64,000 bases of DNA from positions 45,388 through 109,387 of the forward strand of contig CABQAQ010000008.1 of NCBI GenBank assembly GCA_902462155.1, in the 5' to 3' direction. Made by a program: the position numbers and the translations under genes. The notes beneath the pieces were generated by a model. It saw only the letters and a list, made by a program, of their open reading frames with translations, was not told the origin of the DNA and made no database searches. Numbering within the stretch: the first letter of the stretch is position 1; each line of letters starts with the position of its first letter. Positions 50,902 to 59,817 of the stretch are shown one piece after another. The stretch is from an uncultured bacterium (GTDB lineage Bacteria; Cyanobacteriota; Vampirovibrionia; Gastranaerophilales; Gastranaerophilaceae).

Positions 50902-51879
50902 ATGAGTGTTTATTTTTTTTATGGACAAGAAACTTATTTGATCGAGAATGAAATCAAGAAGCTTAAAAATAAGCTTCTTGATTTATCTTGTTTATCTATT
51001 AATTATAAAGTGATAGATAATCCTGATTTTCCGACTTTAGAACAGACTTTATTGTCGCAACCAATGATGTTTGGTAATATGTTAATTGTTATAAGGTGTG
51101 AAAAATATTTTTTAGATAAAGACAAAATAGAATTTACTGATAAAGAATTGAAAATAATAGAATCTGCAATTAAAAATGTCGTAGAATCTTTAAATATAGT
51201 ATTTTTATGCATAATACCAAGAGATTCTTTAAAAAAGATAGATACACGTCGTAAGTTATTTAAGATAATTTCTCAAAACTCTAAAGCTAAAGAGTACCAA
51301 GAATATAAAAGTTATGATAAAGATCTTCATTTGTTTATAAATAATTTGGCTAAAAACCAAGAATTAAAAATAGATAATAATGCTATACAAGCAATAATTG
51401 AACAAGTAGGAACAAATTTAGAGTCAATAGTAAATTATTTTGAAAAAATAAAACTGTATATTTATCCGGAGAAAAAAGTAGATATAAAAACAGTAAAAGA
51501 GAATTGCCCTATTAGTGAGGATATATTTTTATTTTTAGATAAAATTATTGCAGGAGATAAAGATCAAGCAATGATTGAATACAAATCATTATGTTTCAAA
51601 AAACATCCGTTAGAAATAATAGCATTATTAAATAGTACATTTTCTAATTTGATATTTATAAAATCTAATGAAAATAAAATGTCACAGAAGTTAATAGCCC
51701 AGAGTTTAAAGATGCATGAGTATAGAGTAAAATTAACCTCAGAGAAAATAAAGAAAAACAGCCTTGAGTCATTAGTAAAATTTAAAAAAAGAATTATTGA
51801 CACAGAGTATAAAATAAAAACAGGAAAGATGGATACAGATTTAGCTTTTGAACTATTATTACTAAAAGGAATAGTATAA
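50902..51879 (+). CDS. holA: DNA polymerase III delta subunit
   Basis: Opens the beta sliding clamp in the clamp-loader complex. The 325-residue protein starts with VYFFYGQETYLIENEIKKL, the HolA N-terminal pattern, and shows the C-terminal collar helices with FELLLLKG. Conservation in HolA is low and the call is supported by the next gene being holB. No ribosome-binding site is seen before the ATG. The gap after glcK is 29 bases. Confidence 0.88.
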   Translation: MSVYFFYGQETYLIENEIKKLKNKLLDLSCLSINYKVIDNPDFPTLEQTLLSQPMMFGNMLIVIRCEKYFLDKDKIEFTDKELKIIESAIKNVVESLNIVFLCIIPRDSLKKIDTRRKLFKIISQNSKAKEYQEYKSYDKDLHLFINNLAKNQELKIDNNAIQAIIEQVGTNLESIVNYFEKIKLYIYPEKKVDIKTVKENCPISEDIFLFLDKIIAGDKDQAMIEYKSLCFKKHPLEIIALLNSTFSNLIFIKSNENKMSQKLIAQSLKMHEYRVKLTSEKIKKNSLESLVKFKKRIIDTEYKIKTGKMDTDLAFELLLLKGIV

Positions 51880-51910
51880 ATTAAAAATAATAAAAAGGAA
51901 TAAATAAAAA

Positions 51911-52897
51911 ATGTTTCATCCGATACTATTAAAAAAATATCCATATATTGCTAATTATTTTACCGAATTGTTCAGACAAGATATTAAGAAGCTTCCAAAT
52001 GCTTTATTATTTTATGGTTTAGATATTTTAGGTCAATATATATTTGCAAGAAATATAGCAAAAATATTAAACTGTAAAAAAGATAAAGAGTATAATTGTG
52101 ATTGTTTGAATTGTAATTGGATAAATACAAATACGCATCCAGATATATTAACAGTATCAAAAATAGATTTAAAAGCCGGTAATGATAATACAAAGTCAGT
52201 AATTTCTGTTAAGCAAACTGAAATGATAAAAGAAAGATTATCTATTCCAAGTGAGAATTATAGAGTTATTATTTTTTGTGATGCAGATATTAAAAATCTG
52301 ACTCCTGTAGAATCAGAATTATATATGGAATATAAAAATACAGGTTTTAATTTTGAGAATCAATTTAATCAAAATGTACCCAAAGACGGGTCTAAAAAAT
52401 GGTACCCAAGTGGTATTACACAAAAAGTGCTGCAAGAAGAGGCCTCAAATGCTCTTTTGAAATTAGTTGAAGAACCACCTAATAATGTTCTTTTTATCTT
52501 CCTTGCAAAAGATAAGCAAGATGTAATTGAAACTATTTTATCACGATGTAATATATTTTATTTTCCTCAAAAAGTAAAAGAAAATTATAATCTTGAAATA
52601 GGTAAAGAATTTTTTCAAGATTATTCTGAATTTAAAAAATTAGATTTTAATTCAATATATGAAAGATTACTGATAATAAAAGAGAAGTATTCTATAGAAC
52701 TTGATTTTATATTTGATAATTTAGAACAATATTTATTAAATTTATTAAAATCATATTATAAAAACAAATACCTATTTCAGACTATTTTGAGAGATATTAA
52801 TTATATACAAGATTCAAAAAAACAATTAAATAGTTATTTAAAAGAGGTACAAATTTTTGAAAATTTGAGTTATAATTTAAGCTATTATTCTAGATAA
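51911..52897 (+). CDS. holB: DNA polymerase III delta' subunit with an insertion
   Basis: Stator of the clamp loader. The 328-residue protein keeps the AAA+ fold but has a degenerate P-loop (FYGLDILGQ instead of GxxxxGK), as in other delta' proteins. A zinc site is formed by Cys55, Cys63, Cys65 and Cys68, and the SRC-like motif appears as LSRCNIFYFP. Between the Walker B segment (VIIFCDAD, 119-126) and EEASNALLKLVEEPP (176-190) it has about 45 extra residues not usual in HolB, Asn/Gln-rich. It follows holA by 31 bases. Confidence 0.9.
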   Translation: MFHPILLKKYPYIANYFTELFRQDIKKLPNALLFYGLDILGQYIFARNIAKILNCKKDKEYNCDCLNCNWINTNTHPDILTVSKIDLKAGNDNTKSVISVKQTEMIKERLSIPSENYRVIIFCDADIKNLTPVESELYMEYKNTGFNFENQFNQNVPKDGSKKWYPSGITQKVLQEEASNALLKLVEEPPNNVLFIFLAKDKQDVIETILSRCNIFYFPQKVKENYNLEIGKEFFQDYSEFKKLDFNSIYERLLIIKEKYSIELDFIFDNLEQYLLNLLKSYYKNKYLFQTILRDINYIQDSKKQLNSYLKEVQIFENLSYNLSYYSR

Positions 52898-52902
52898 ATT
52901 TT

Positions 52903-52931
52903 TTGGTAATTTAAAAAATATTTGGTATAAT
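52903..52931 (+). promoter_or_regulatory. Promoter of ftsH
   Basis: TTGGTA (52903-52908) and TATAAT (52926-52931) with 17-base spacing, 46 bases before the ftsH ATG. The -10 is perfect. No CIRCE-like or other heat-shock element was recognised. Confidence 0.65.
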
Positions 52932-52977
52932 AATAAAATATGAAGAAAAAACATTAAGTTATTGAAGGGAACAGAAT

Positions 52978-54837
52978 ATGCAGAAAAATCAATCTGTTGG
53001 GTTTTTTATTGTAATAGGAATATTAGTAGTAGTATTGTTCTTAATGCTTGTAAGTGGCTCAACAACAAGTACACAAGAAATATCATATAGTAATTTTCTT
53101 GCAAAGGTTGATAAAGGTGAAATTTTAAAAGTAGAAATGGATAACGAAGTTTTAGTTGCAGAACCAAAAATTCAGCCAAAATTATCGACAAATTCAAAGT
53201 TTCCGGATGCAGCTGTACCAAAAATATTATATAAAACTCTATTGCCATCTAATGATGCTAATTTAATGAATGCTTTAAAAGAAAATAATGTAGACATAAA
53301 AATAAAAAAGACAAGTGATGCAAGTAGCTTTAGTTGGTTAGGCAGTTTAATACCGATTCTACTATTAATAGGGATCATGAGTTTTATTTTTAAAGTAGTG
53401 CAAACAGGTGGATCCCAAGCTATGTCATTTGGAAAAAGTAAAGCTAAATTATTGCAAGATAATAAAGTTAAAGTGACATTCAAAGATGTAGCAGGAATTG
53501 ATGAAGAAAAACAAGAATTAGAAGAAATTGTTGATTTTTTAAAGAATGGAGAAAGGTATATAAAACTAGGAGCTAAAATACCAAAGGGTGTATTACTTGT
53601 AGGATCTCCAGGAACAGGTAAAACATTAATGGCAAAAGCAGTGGCCGGAGAAGCTGGTGTACCATTTTTCTCTATATCCGGTTCTGATTTTGTAGAGATG
53701 TTTGTAGGTGTAGGTGCTTCAAGAGTAAGAGATTTATTTGAACAAGCAAAGAAACATCAACCTTGTATTATATTTATAGATGAAATTGATGCTGTAGGCC
53801 GCCAAAGAGGCGCAGGAATGGGTGGCGGACACGATGAACGTGAACAAACTTTAAATCAACTTTTAGTTGAAATGGATGGATTTGATGAAAATATTAATAT
53901 TATAGTGATAGCAGCAACAAATAGGCCGGATATTTTAGATAATGCATTACTTCGTCCGGGTCGTTTTGATAGACAGATAGTTATCCATAGACCGGATATC
54001 CAAGGAAGAGAACAAATATTAAATGTACACGCTAAAAATAAACCGTTAGATGATGATGTGGATCTAAAAGTTATTGCTAAAAGAACCCCTGGATTTACCG
54101 GAGCTGATCTTCAAAATGTATTAAATGAAGCAGCATTGTTAGCTGCAAGGAATAATCTTTCAAAAATCAATATGAAAAATATGGAGGAAGCTATAGATAA
54201 AGTTATAGCAGGACCGGAAAAGAAAAGTCGTATAATTTCTGATGAGGAAAAAGAGAATACAGCATATCACGAAGTTGGCCACGCTCTTTTAGCTAAATTA
54301 TTAAAGAATGCAGATCCGTTACATAAAGTATCAATAATACCGAGGGGAATGGCGCTTGGTGTTACAATGACGTTGCCTGAAAAAGATCATTTAACAATGA
54401 AAAAATCACAACTTATGGATAAGATTACAATGTTGCTTGGGGGAAGGGTTGCAGAAGAAATTATTTATGGAGTTGATTCTATCACAACAGGAGCTCAGAA
54501 TGATATAGAAAAAGTATCGCAACTTGCAAGAAAAATGGTTACAGTCTGGGGTATGTCCGAAAAAATGGGTAATATGGCTTATGGAAATAACCAAGAACAT
54601 GTATTTATGGGTCGTGATTTTGGACATTCACGTGATTTTTCTGAAGAAATTGCTGCTGATATAGATAGAGAAGTTAAAAAAATAGTGGATGAAACTTATC
54701 AGTATGCCAAAAAACTTTTAATTGAAAATAAAGATATGTTAGAGATTCTTTCAAAAGAGTTATTAGAAAAAGAAACCTTGGATGAAAAAGAGTTTGAAGA
54801 TATTATGCAAAAAGTTAAAGAAGAAAGGACTAACTAG
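52978..54837 (+). CDS. ftsH: ATP-dependent zinc metalloprotease FtsH
   Basis: Membrane-bound hexameric protease that degrades misfolded membrane and short-lived proteins. Two membrane helices (about 6-24 and 116-138) flank a periplasmic domain. The AAA+ domain has Walker A GSPGTGKT, Walker B IIFIDEIDAVG and the SRH tract ATNRPDILDNALLRPGRFDRQ. The zinc site is HEVGH (usual form HEAGH). Length 619 is typical. AAGGGA precedes the ATG and the stop codon lies inside its terminator. Confidence 0.98.
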   Translation: MQKNQSVGFFIVIGILVVVLFLMLVSGSTTSTQEISYSNFLAKVDKGEILKVEMDNEVLVAEPKIQPKLSTNSKFPDAAVPKILYKTLLPSNDANLMNALKENNVDIKIKKTSDASSFSWLGSLIPILLLIGIMSFIFKVVQTGGSQAMSFGKSKAKLLQDNKVKVTFKDVAGIDEEKQELEEIVDFLKNGERYIKLGAKIPKGVLLVGSPGTGKTLMAKAVAGEAGVPFFSISGSDFVEMFVGVGASRVRDLFEQAKKHQPCIIFIDEIDAVGRQRGAGMGGGHDEREQTLNQLLVEMDGFDENINIIVIAATNRPDILDNALLRPGRFDRQIVIHRPDIQGREQILNVHAKNKPLDDDVDLKVIAKRTPGFTGADLQNVLNEAALLAARNNLSKINMKNMEEAIDKVIAGPEKKSRIISDEEKENTAYHEVGHALLAKLLKNADPLHKVSIIPRGMALGVTMTLPEKDHLTMKKSQLMDKITMLLGGRVAEEIIYGVDSITTGAQNDIEKVSQLARKMVTVWGMSEKMGNMAYGNNQEHVFMGRDFGHSRDFSEEIAADIDREVKKIVDETYQYAKKLLIENKDMLEILSKELLEKETLDEKEFEDIMQKVKEERTN

Positions 54838-54863
54838 CTCAGTACCGGAGCTAGTTAGTTTTT
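54830..54863 (+). terminator. Terminator overlapping the ftsH stop
   Basis: An 11-bp perfect stem (54830-54840 with 54848-54858), seven-base loop, then TTTTTAATT. The left arm contains the ftsH stop codon and the right arm the last codons of the convergent minus-strand gene. Confidence 0.85.
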
Positions 54864-56633
54864 AATTAGCATGTTTTCTTTTTTAAGTTGTACTTTATAT
54901 TGATTTTCTACTTTTGCAAATTCAACTTGTTCTGTTTCGTCCATTATGCCACGAAAATCTAGCACTAACTCAGGTTCTATACTACTAACTATTCCGCTTG
55001 TTAAAGGTTTTTTAACTTTATGATTAGCCGGATCGTAACAATAAACTTCTTTATTTCCATTAGAATCTGATGTTAATATATTTATGTCAAAGTGTTCATT
55101 AACATATTCAGGGTCATTTATTAATCCTAATTCAATAGCAGCAGAATTATATGATGCTTGATATTCTATATCTTCAGTTAAATCTTCTTCTTTTATTCCT
55201 TGTTCTCGTTCTTGTTGTCTTATTTTAAAAATATCATCTTTTAGTGAGTCTAGCAGATATTTTGCTAATTCTGCTGCTTGTTGGCAAACACTGATACCGG
55301 TTGCAACGGTTATATCTAAAGGCAAGATACCACCTTTATTTTTTGTATCTTTTTGTCTATTTTCTTCTAGAGCGTTTACATCAAAGATTCCATATGTATC
55401 CATATTATTTAAGGCTGGCAAATAGTGTGCTTCTTTACCATGAAAAGGGTCTTGGCTTAAATGTAGAAGTTGTTGTGAAAAATTAGCTCTTATCCCCGGT
55501 AATGTTGTATGAATATGATATTCTATTAATGTAAGTATTGAGGCTATATCTTTAGGCGATCCATTTTGTTCATAAAGACTTTTAAACTCTTCATAATTGG
55601 CTCTTAAACTATTTTTTTCTTTTAAACGTTCCCCAATTGCTTTTAATGTTTTAAGTTGTTTATTTTGAAGTAAGTGTTCTTTGCTTGCTCTAGGAATATT
55701 TTTTATATCTCCATTTTCTAAAATTACTAATCCTTCTTTTATTAAGGTTAATTTTCGTTCTAATTGTTCTTTTGGTGTAAGTTCGTTAAATTCATTTATA
55801 ATTACCTGATTAAGTTCTTCATCTGCAAGATCTTGAATACAATACTTTTCTTTTATTTCATCAGAAAAATAGTTTTCAATATATTCTTTTTGTTCATATC
55901 TTAACTCATTTTCTTCCGCTTCGGAAGTAATTGTATATCCACAAGAGTATCCGTATTCAAGTATTGCTTCGTCAGAGGTATCATCTTCTGTTAGTTCCAC
56001 TGATTTTATTATATCTCTGATTTCGTTCATTATCATAGCTTTATGTTCTAGAGTAGATCTAGAATATACAAATTTTGGAGTTTGTGTTTGAATTTTAGTG
56101 TTAAATATAGCTTCTCTTTCAAGATAGTCTTTGGGCTTTTTTAAAAGATTCCAACTCTGTTTTATTTTAAAATTTAATTTATAGTTTTTATGCATAGTGT
56201 TTTTTATTGTTTGCAATTTACTAAGTGGTTGTATGTAATCTAATCTTGTAGAAGGTAGCTCTTCAAAAGTAGGTTTTTGAAATAATTCTTTTCCACTCGT
56301 ATCAAAATCACTAAGAATATTATTTGAACTAGGTATAAAATTTTTTTTATTAATGTTATCTTGGGTATCATTAAAATATACTTCACTGAATAAATCTTCT
56401 ACGGAGAAGTCTATTGTAGTATATTCTTTATTAGAAATATCAAAATTACTTTCAGATAAAGAATCTAAATTTATAGTCTTCTGAAGACTATAATCAAAAG
56501 GCATATCTATAGAGTATTTTTCTTCTATTGTTTTATTCTGATTATCTTGACTCATTTCTTCTGTATTTGTAGGAGAAATAGAAGAACTAGAAACTCTTCT
56601 AATAGAATCAGTTTTGGTTAAATGAAACTCCAT
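54855..56633 (-). CDS. Large acidic protein of unknown function
   Basis: A 592-residue protein without signal peptide or membrane segments. The first 130 residues are Ser/Asn/Glu-rich and likely disordered. The rest is mainly helical with charged stretches (EDLTEDIEYQASYNSAAIEL, RQQEREQGIKEEDL) and a more globular part at about 385-470 (PLDITVATGISVCQQAAELAKYLLDSL). No catalytic motif or family is recognised. AAGGAGA lies nine bases before the ATG. It is divergent from the repeat protein at 56.8 kb. Its size and lack of homology that I can recall suggest a lineage-specific protein. Confidence 0.72.
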   Translation of the reverse strand: MEFHLTKTDSIRRVSSSSISPTNTEEMSQDNQNKTIEEKYSIDMPFDYSLQKTINLDSLSESNFDISNKEYTTIDFSVEDLFSEVYFNDTQDNINKKNFIPSSNNILSDFDTSGKELFQKPTFEELPSTRLDYIQPLSKLQTIKNTMHKNYKLNFKIKQSWNLLKKPKDYLEREAIFNTKIQTQTPKFVYSRSTLEHKAMIMNEIRDIIKSVELTEDDTSDEAILEYGYSCGYTITSEAEENELRYEQKEYIENYFSDEIKEKYCIQDLADEELNQVIINEFNELTPKEQLERKLTLIKEGLVILENGDIKNIPRASKEHLLQNKQLKTLKAIGERLKEKNSLRANYEEFKSLYEQNGSPKDIASILTLIEYHIHTTLPGIRANFSQQLLHLSQDPFHGKEAHYLPALNNMDTYGIFDVNALEENRQKDTKNKGGILPLDITVATGISVCQQAAELAKYLLDSLKDDIFKIRQQEREQGIKEEDLTEDIEYQASYNSAAIELGLINDPEYVNEHFDINILTSDSNGNKEVYCYDPANHKVKKPLTSGIVSSIEPELVLDFRGIMDETEQVEFAKVENQYKVQLKKENMLIKN

Positions 56634-56783
56634 AAAATCAAGTCTCCTTAGGTTTATTATATTTATAAAAAAAATATAAATTAGTAAATTTTAAACTTTA
56701 GTATTTTATTTACAATTTTTAATATAAAAACTCTTATTAAAAATTTTTCTTATATTAAAACGAAAAAAGAATAAAAATAATCA

Positions 56784-56812
56784 TTGAAATATTTTTATAG
56801 CTGTAGTATGAT
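56784..56812 (+). promoter_or_regulatory. Promoter of the repeat-containing protein gene
   Basis: TTGAAA (56784-56789) and TATGAT (56807-56812) with 17-base spacing, 39 bases before the ATG at 56852. Both boxes match the consensus well. Confidence 0.6.
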
Positions 56813-56851
56813 CTTCGTAAAAATAAAGTTTGAAGTTTTCGGGGAGATTAT

Positions 56852-57961
56852 ATGCAAGTTTATATTGGCAAAACTAATTCTAGATATGTTAATAGACAAA
56901 ATAAAGAAAATGATAAAATAGGTAATGCTTCTAATATTAAAGCAGATACTGGTAAAAAAACTAGTAAACAATTTATGGAAAATTCTAAAGAAAATAAGAT
57001 AATCTATACAGAATTACCTATGTTTGGTGAAAATGGAGAAGTATTGGTTCCAACAAAATATGGTTTTAAACCTTTGTATGCAAAAGACGCTTTAAAAGAT
57101 AAAGAACAAGAAAAAATGAGCAATGTTTCTGATATTAAAGCAGATACTGATAAAAATTCTAAAGGGAATAAGATAGTCTATACCGAATTACCTATGTTTG
57201 GTGAAAATGGAGAAGTATTAGTTCCAACAAAAGATGGTTTTAAACCTTTGTATGAAAAAGAAGTTTTAAAAAATAAAGAAGCTCAAGTATCTAAAAATAC
57301 ACTAGAACCTTATAATGATAAAAAACTGTTTAATTATACTTCTTCTGAAATGTTAAATTTTAATAGTAATATTTCTAAAATAATGGCAAAAAATAATACA
57401 TTAGAAGCTCAAAATAACTATAAATCGACACAATATAAAAAAATAGTTGAACCTAAAGCTGAAACATTGATTCCAAATGAAAAACTTTTATTAGAAAATA
57501 AATTAAAAACTATTAACGAGTTTTTAGATAAACATAATGTTTTAACAATTCATCAAGATATTAAAGATTTTAATAACATATTAGATATTTTAAATTTTTG
57601 TAAACAAGATTTTGTTAATAAAAATATACTAATTAAAAAACTTGAAAAATACAGAAAAGAATCAAAAAAAGAAGCTATTCATTCTAAACAATCTTATAAA
57701 AATAGTCTACAAATTACTTTTGAGTTATCTCTTTTAAATGGAGAGATGTTACCTCAAAAAGTAATTGCGGATATTATCAAAAAAAATACTTTTTATATAG
57801 ATAATAAACATCCAAAGCATAAACAGTCAATAGATCGACAAATTAGAAATTTTAGTGTTTTATTAAAAAGCAAAAATTTATTGTTAAATAAAATTATTAA
57901 GACTTTACAGAAGAAATTTTCGTTAGAATCTAAAATTCAAGAATTAAGTAAAACAATTTAA
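56852..57961 (+). CDS. Lineage-specific protein with a tandem internal duplication
   Basis: A 369-residue Lys/Asn-rich protein without signal peptide. Residues about 48-82 and 106-140 are near-identical copies 58 residues apart: both contain YTELPMFGENGEVLVPTK and GFKPLY. The preceding IKADT segment is duplicated too (29-33 and 95-99), with an eight-residue deletion in the second unit. After 150 the protein becomes helical and basic, with long Lys-rich helices from 205 to the end. No family is recognised. GGGGAG precedes the ATG. It is divergent from the 592-residue protein. Confidence 0.75.
   Translation: MQVYIGKTNSRYVNRQNKENDKIGNASNIKADTGKKTSKQFMENSKENKIIYTELPMFGENGEVLVPTKYGFKPLYAKDALKDKEQEKMSNVSDIKADTDKNSKGNKIVYTELPMFGENGEVLVPTKDGFKPLYEKEVLKNKEAQVSKNTLEPYNDKKLFNYTSSEMLNFNSNISKIMAKNNTLEAQNNYKSTQYKKIVEPKAETLIPNEKLLLENKLKTINEFLDKHNVLTIHQDIKDFNNILDILNFCKQDFVNKNILIKKLEKYRKESKKEAIHSKQSYKNSLQITFELSLLNGEMLPQKVIADIIKKNTFYIDNKHPKHKQSIDRQIRNFSVLLKSKNLLLNKIIKTLQKKFSLESKIQELSKTI
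56993..57087 (+). repeat. Internal 95-bp repeat, unit 1
   Basis: Differs from 57167-57261 at five of 95 positions. It encodes NKIIYTELPMFGENGEVLVP and the following GFKPLY segment. Confidence 0.93.
57167..57261 (+). repeat. Internal 95-bp repeat, unit 2
   Basis: Second copy, 174 bases (58 codons) after the first and in the same frame. Three of the five base differences change an amino acid (Ile/Val, Tyr/Asp, Ala/Glu). Confidence 0.93.
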
Positions 57962-58033
57962 TATAGTTTTACAAATTTAAAGATTTTAAAAGGTTAATGA
58001 TTATAAATATTTAAATAAGAGTTATTCATTAAT

Positions 58034-58720
58034 TTAAATATTAGATTTGAAGAATTCTTCTGCTTTATGAAAATCATCAAGAGTATCGATATCAAGGCAA
58101 CTTGTTTCTAAATATACCTTTGGATTTTCTCCAATAAAATCTTTAACTTTTTTTAAAACATCTGTTTTGATAATGTAAATAGAACCTGTTTCAGTAAACA
58201 TTTTGTAGTGTTTGTCTAAATCTTGTCTACGGGGACGATTTCTAAAGTCATAAATAGCCTCCATTTTACCATTAGGTAACTCTCTCCATTTGGAATGAGT
58301 ATAACCTAAAGGTAATGCAGAAAAAACACTATCACATTTTGACTGAAAAAATAAATCAAAAGCATTATCAATATCAAAAGCAGTTCTTAAAGGACAAGTA
58401 GGTTGAAGTAATACAACGATATCAGGAGTATAAGAATATTTTTGTTCAAGTTGATCAAGAGTGTCTAAAATGACAGGAGCAGTTTTAGTTTGGTCTAAAG
58501 CAAGATTACAAGGGCGATCAATAACAAAAGCTCCGTATTTTAATGCTTCATTTTTAATTTCAAGATCTTCAGTAGAAAGTACAGTCTTAGTAATATATTT
58601 TGAATTTAAAGATGCCTCTATAGAATAAGCAATAAGAGGTTTATTATTGATTTCTTTTAGATTTTTACGAGGTATCCCCTTAGAACCACCTCTAGCAGGT
58701 ATTATTGACATTATTTCCAT
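58034..58720 (-). CDS. Acylneuraminate cytidylyltransferase (NeuA/PseF type)
   Basis: Activates a nonulosonic acid (sialic, legionaminic or pseudaminic acid) with CTP for surface glycans. The start IPARGGSKGIPRKNLKEINNKPLIAYSIEA is the family signature, with VVLLQPTCPLRT and TGSIYIIKTDVL also present. Length 228 is normal. Its ATG overlaps the stop of the ribbon-helix-helix gene by one base. No neuB or neuC is nearby, so which acid is used is unknown. A second ATG nine bases in is an alternative start. Confidence 0.9.
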   Translation of the reverse strand: MEIMSIIPARGGSKGIPRKNLKEINNKPLIAYSIEASLNSKYITKTVLSTEDLEIKNEALKYGAFVIDRPCNLALDQTKTAPVILDTLDQLEQKYSYTPDIVVLLQPTCPLRTAFDIDNAFDLFFQSKCDSVFSALPLGYTHSKWRELPNGKMEAIYDFRNRPRRQDLDKHYKMFTETGSIYIIKTDVLKKVKDFIGENPKVYLETSCLDIDTLDDFHKAEEFFKSNI

Positions 58721-58908
58721 TATTTTAGTAGCTCATCTAAAAGTTCTGCATTTTTATTAGCTTTAGATCTATCAAAATAGTTAGAGTTTTTAAGATAAGA
58801 TCTTAAAGCTTCTCTAATAAGTTCACTTCTTGATCTTTGTTCAAGAGAAGCAATTTTATCAATTCTATCTAAAAATTTTTCGGGCATCGATATTAAAATT
58901 CTAGCCAT
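58720..58908 (-). CDS. Ribbon-helix-helix (CopG-type) DNA-binding protein
   Basis: A 62-residue protein that matches the RHH pattern: beta strand MARILISMPEKFLDRIDKIA, then helices with SRSELIREALRSYL. Such dimers bind short palindromes and often repress their own operon. A near-palindrome TAGTGTATACTA lies between its promoter and its start. It is coupled to the NeuA-type gene rather than to a toxin, so it looks like a local regulator rather than an antitoxin. Confidence 0.88.
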   Translation of the reverse strand: MARILISMPEKFLDRIDKIASLEQRSRSELIREALRSYLKNSNYFDRSKANKNAELLDELLK

Positions 58909-58924
58909 ATAAATCTTACTCCAT

Positions 58925-58967
58925 TAGTGTATACTATTATTATATCATATGTTTTATTCCTCGACAA
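58925..58967 (-). promoter_or_regulatory. Promoter and candidate operator of the RHH-cytidylyltransferase operon
   Basis: On the minus strand TTGTCG (58967-58962) and TATAAT (58944-58939) are 17 bases apart. A 12-base near-palindrome, TAGTGTATACTA (58925-58936, one mismatched pair), lies just downstream of the -10 box, where an RHH dimer could block transcription. Confidence 0.6.
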
Positions 58968-59049
58968 TTTTAGAGTAAAGAATAAATTTATATTAAAAGT
59001 AAATATTTGTAAAATGGTTGTTAAATTCTAAACAATAAGGTAAAATATA

Positions 59050-59817
59050 ATGATGGAAAATAAAAGAGAAAAAGTACTTGGCTATTCGGTTGATTTATAT
59101 AATATGCAAGAGTCTATTGACTTTTGTTTAAAATCTATTAAAAATAATAAAAATTGTCATGTTGTTACAATTAATCCGGAAATTATAGAATTAGCAAATA
59201 AAAATAAAGAATATGAATCTATAATAAAAAATGCTAATCTTGTAATACCGGATGGAGTAGGAATAAAAATAGCACTAAAATTAAAAGGTCTAAATATTAA
59301 GCAAGTTCCAGGTATAGAATTTGCATATGAACTACTTAAAAGAGTGTCAGAAGAAAATTTAAAAGTAGCATTAATTGGTGCAAAACCAGAAGTTATAGAA
59401 AAAGCGGTAAAAAATCTTAAACAATCTATTGAAAAAATAGAAGTTTCATATTATAAAGACGGTTATTTTTCGAAAGAAGAAGAATATAACATAATAAATA
59501 AAATAATAGAATCTGATCCTAAAGTTGTTTTGGTGGCCCTTGGAGCTTTTAAACAAGATAAATTTATTCAAAAAATAAAAGAGCATACGACATCAGGTGT
59601 TATATTTGTAGGTGTAGGTGGAAGTTTTGATGTTTGGAGCGGGTATACTAAAAGAGCACCTATAGTTTATCAAAAGTTAGGATTAGAATGGCTATATAGG
59701 ATAATAACTCAGCCACAAAGGATAAAAAGAATATTCCCTACTTTGCCTTTGTTTCTTATAAAAGCTATAATTGATAGTATACAAGTAAGGATCGAAAAAT
59801 TATGGAAAAACAGTTAG
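59050..59817 (+). CDS. WecG/TagA/CpsF-family glycosyltransferase
   Basis: Transfers N-acetylmannosamine-type sugars to a lipid-linked carrier for wall or surface polymers (GT26). Family tracts are VVTINPEIIELANKNKEYE, NANLVIPDGVGIKIALK, ALIGAKPEVIEKA and VGVGGSFDVWSGYTKRAP, with RLGLEW-like YQKLGLEWLYRII near the end. Length 255 is standard. It begins a plus-strand operon and overlaps the transketolase N-terminal gene by 16 bases. Two adjacent ATGs (59050, 59053) could start it. Confidence 0.92.
   Translation: MMENKREKVLGYSVDLYNMQESIDFCLKSIKNNKNCHVVTINPEIIELANKNKEYESIIKNANLVIPDGVGIKIALKLKGLNIKQVPGIEFAYELLKRVSEENLKVALIGAKPEVIEKAVKNLKQSIEKIEVSYYKDGYFSKEEEYNIINKIIESDPKVVLVALGAFKQDKFIQKIKEHTTSGVIFVGVGGSFDVWSGYTKRAPIVYQKLGLEWLYRIITQPQRIKRIFPTLPLFLIKAIIDSIQVRIEKLWKNS

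Noticed and set aside
58720..58967. A toxin-antitoxin pair
   Set aside because: The RHH protein is antitoxin-like in size, but its coupled partner is a clear cytidylyltransferase and no toxin-like frame is adjacent.
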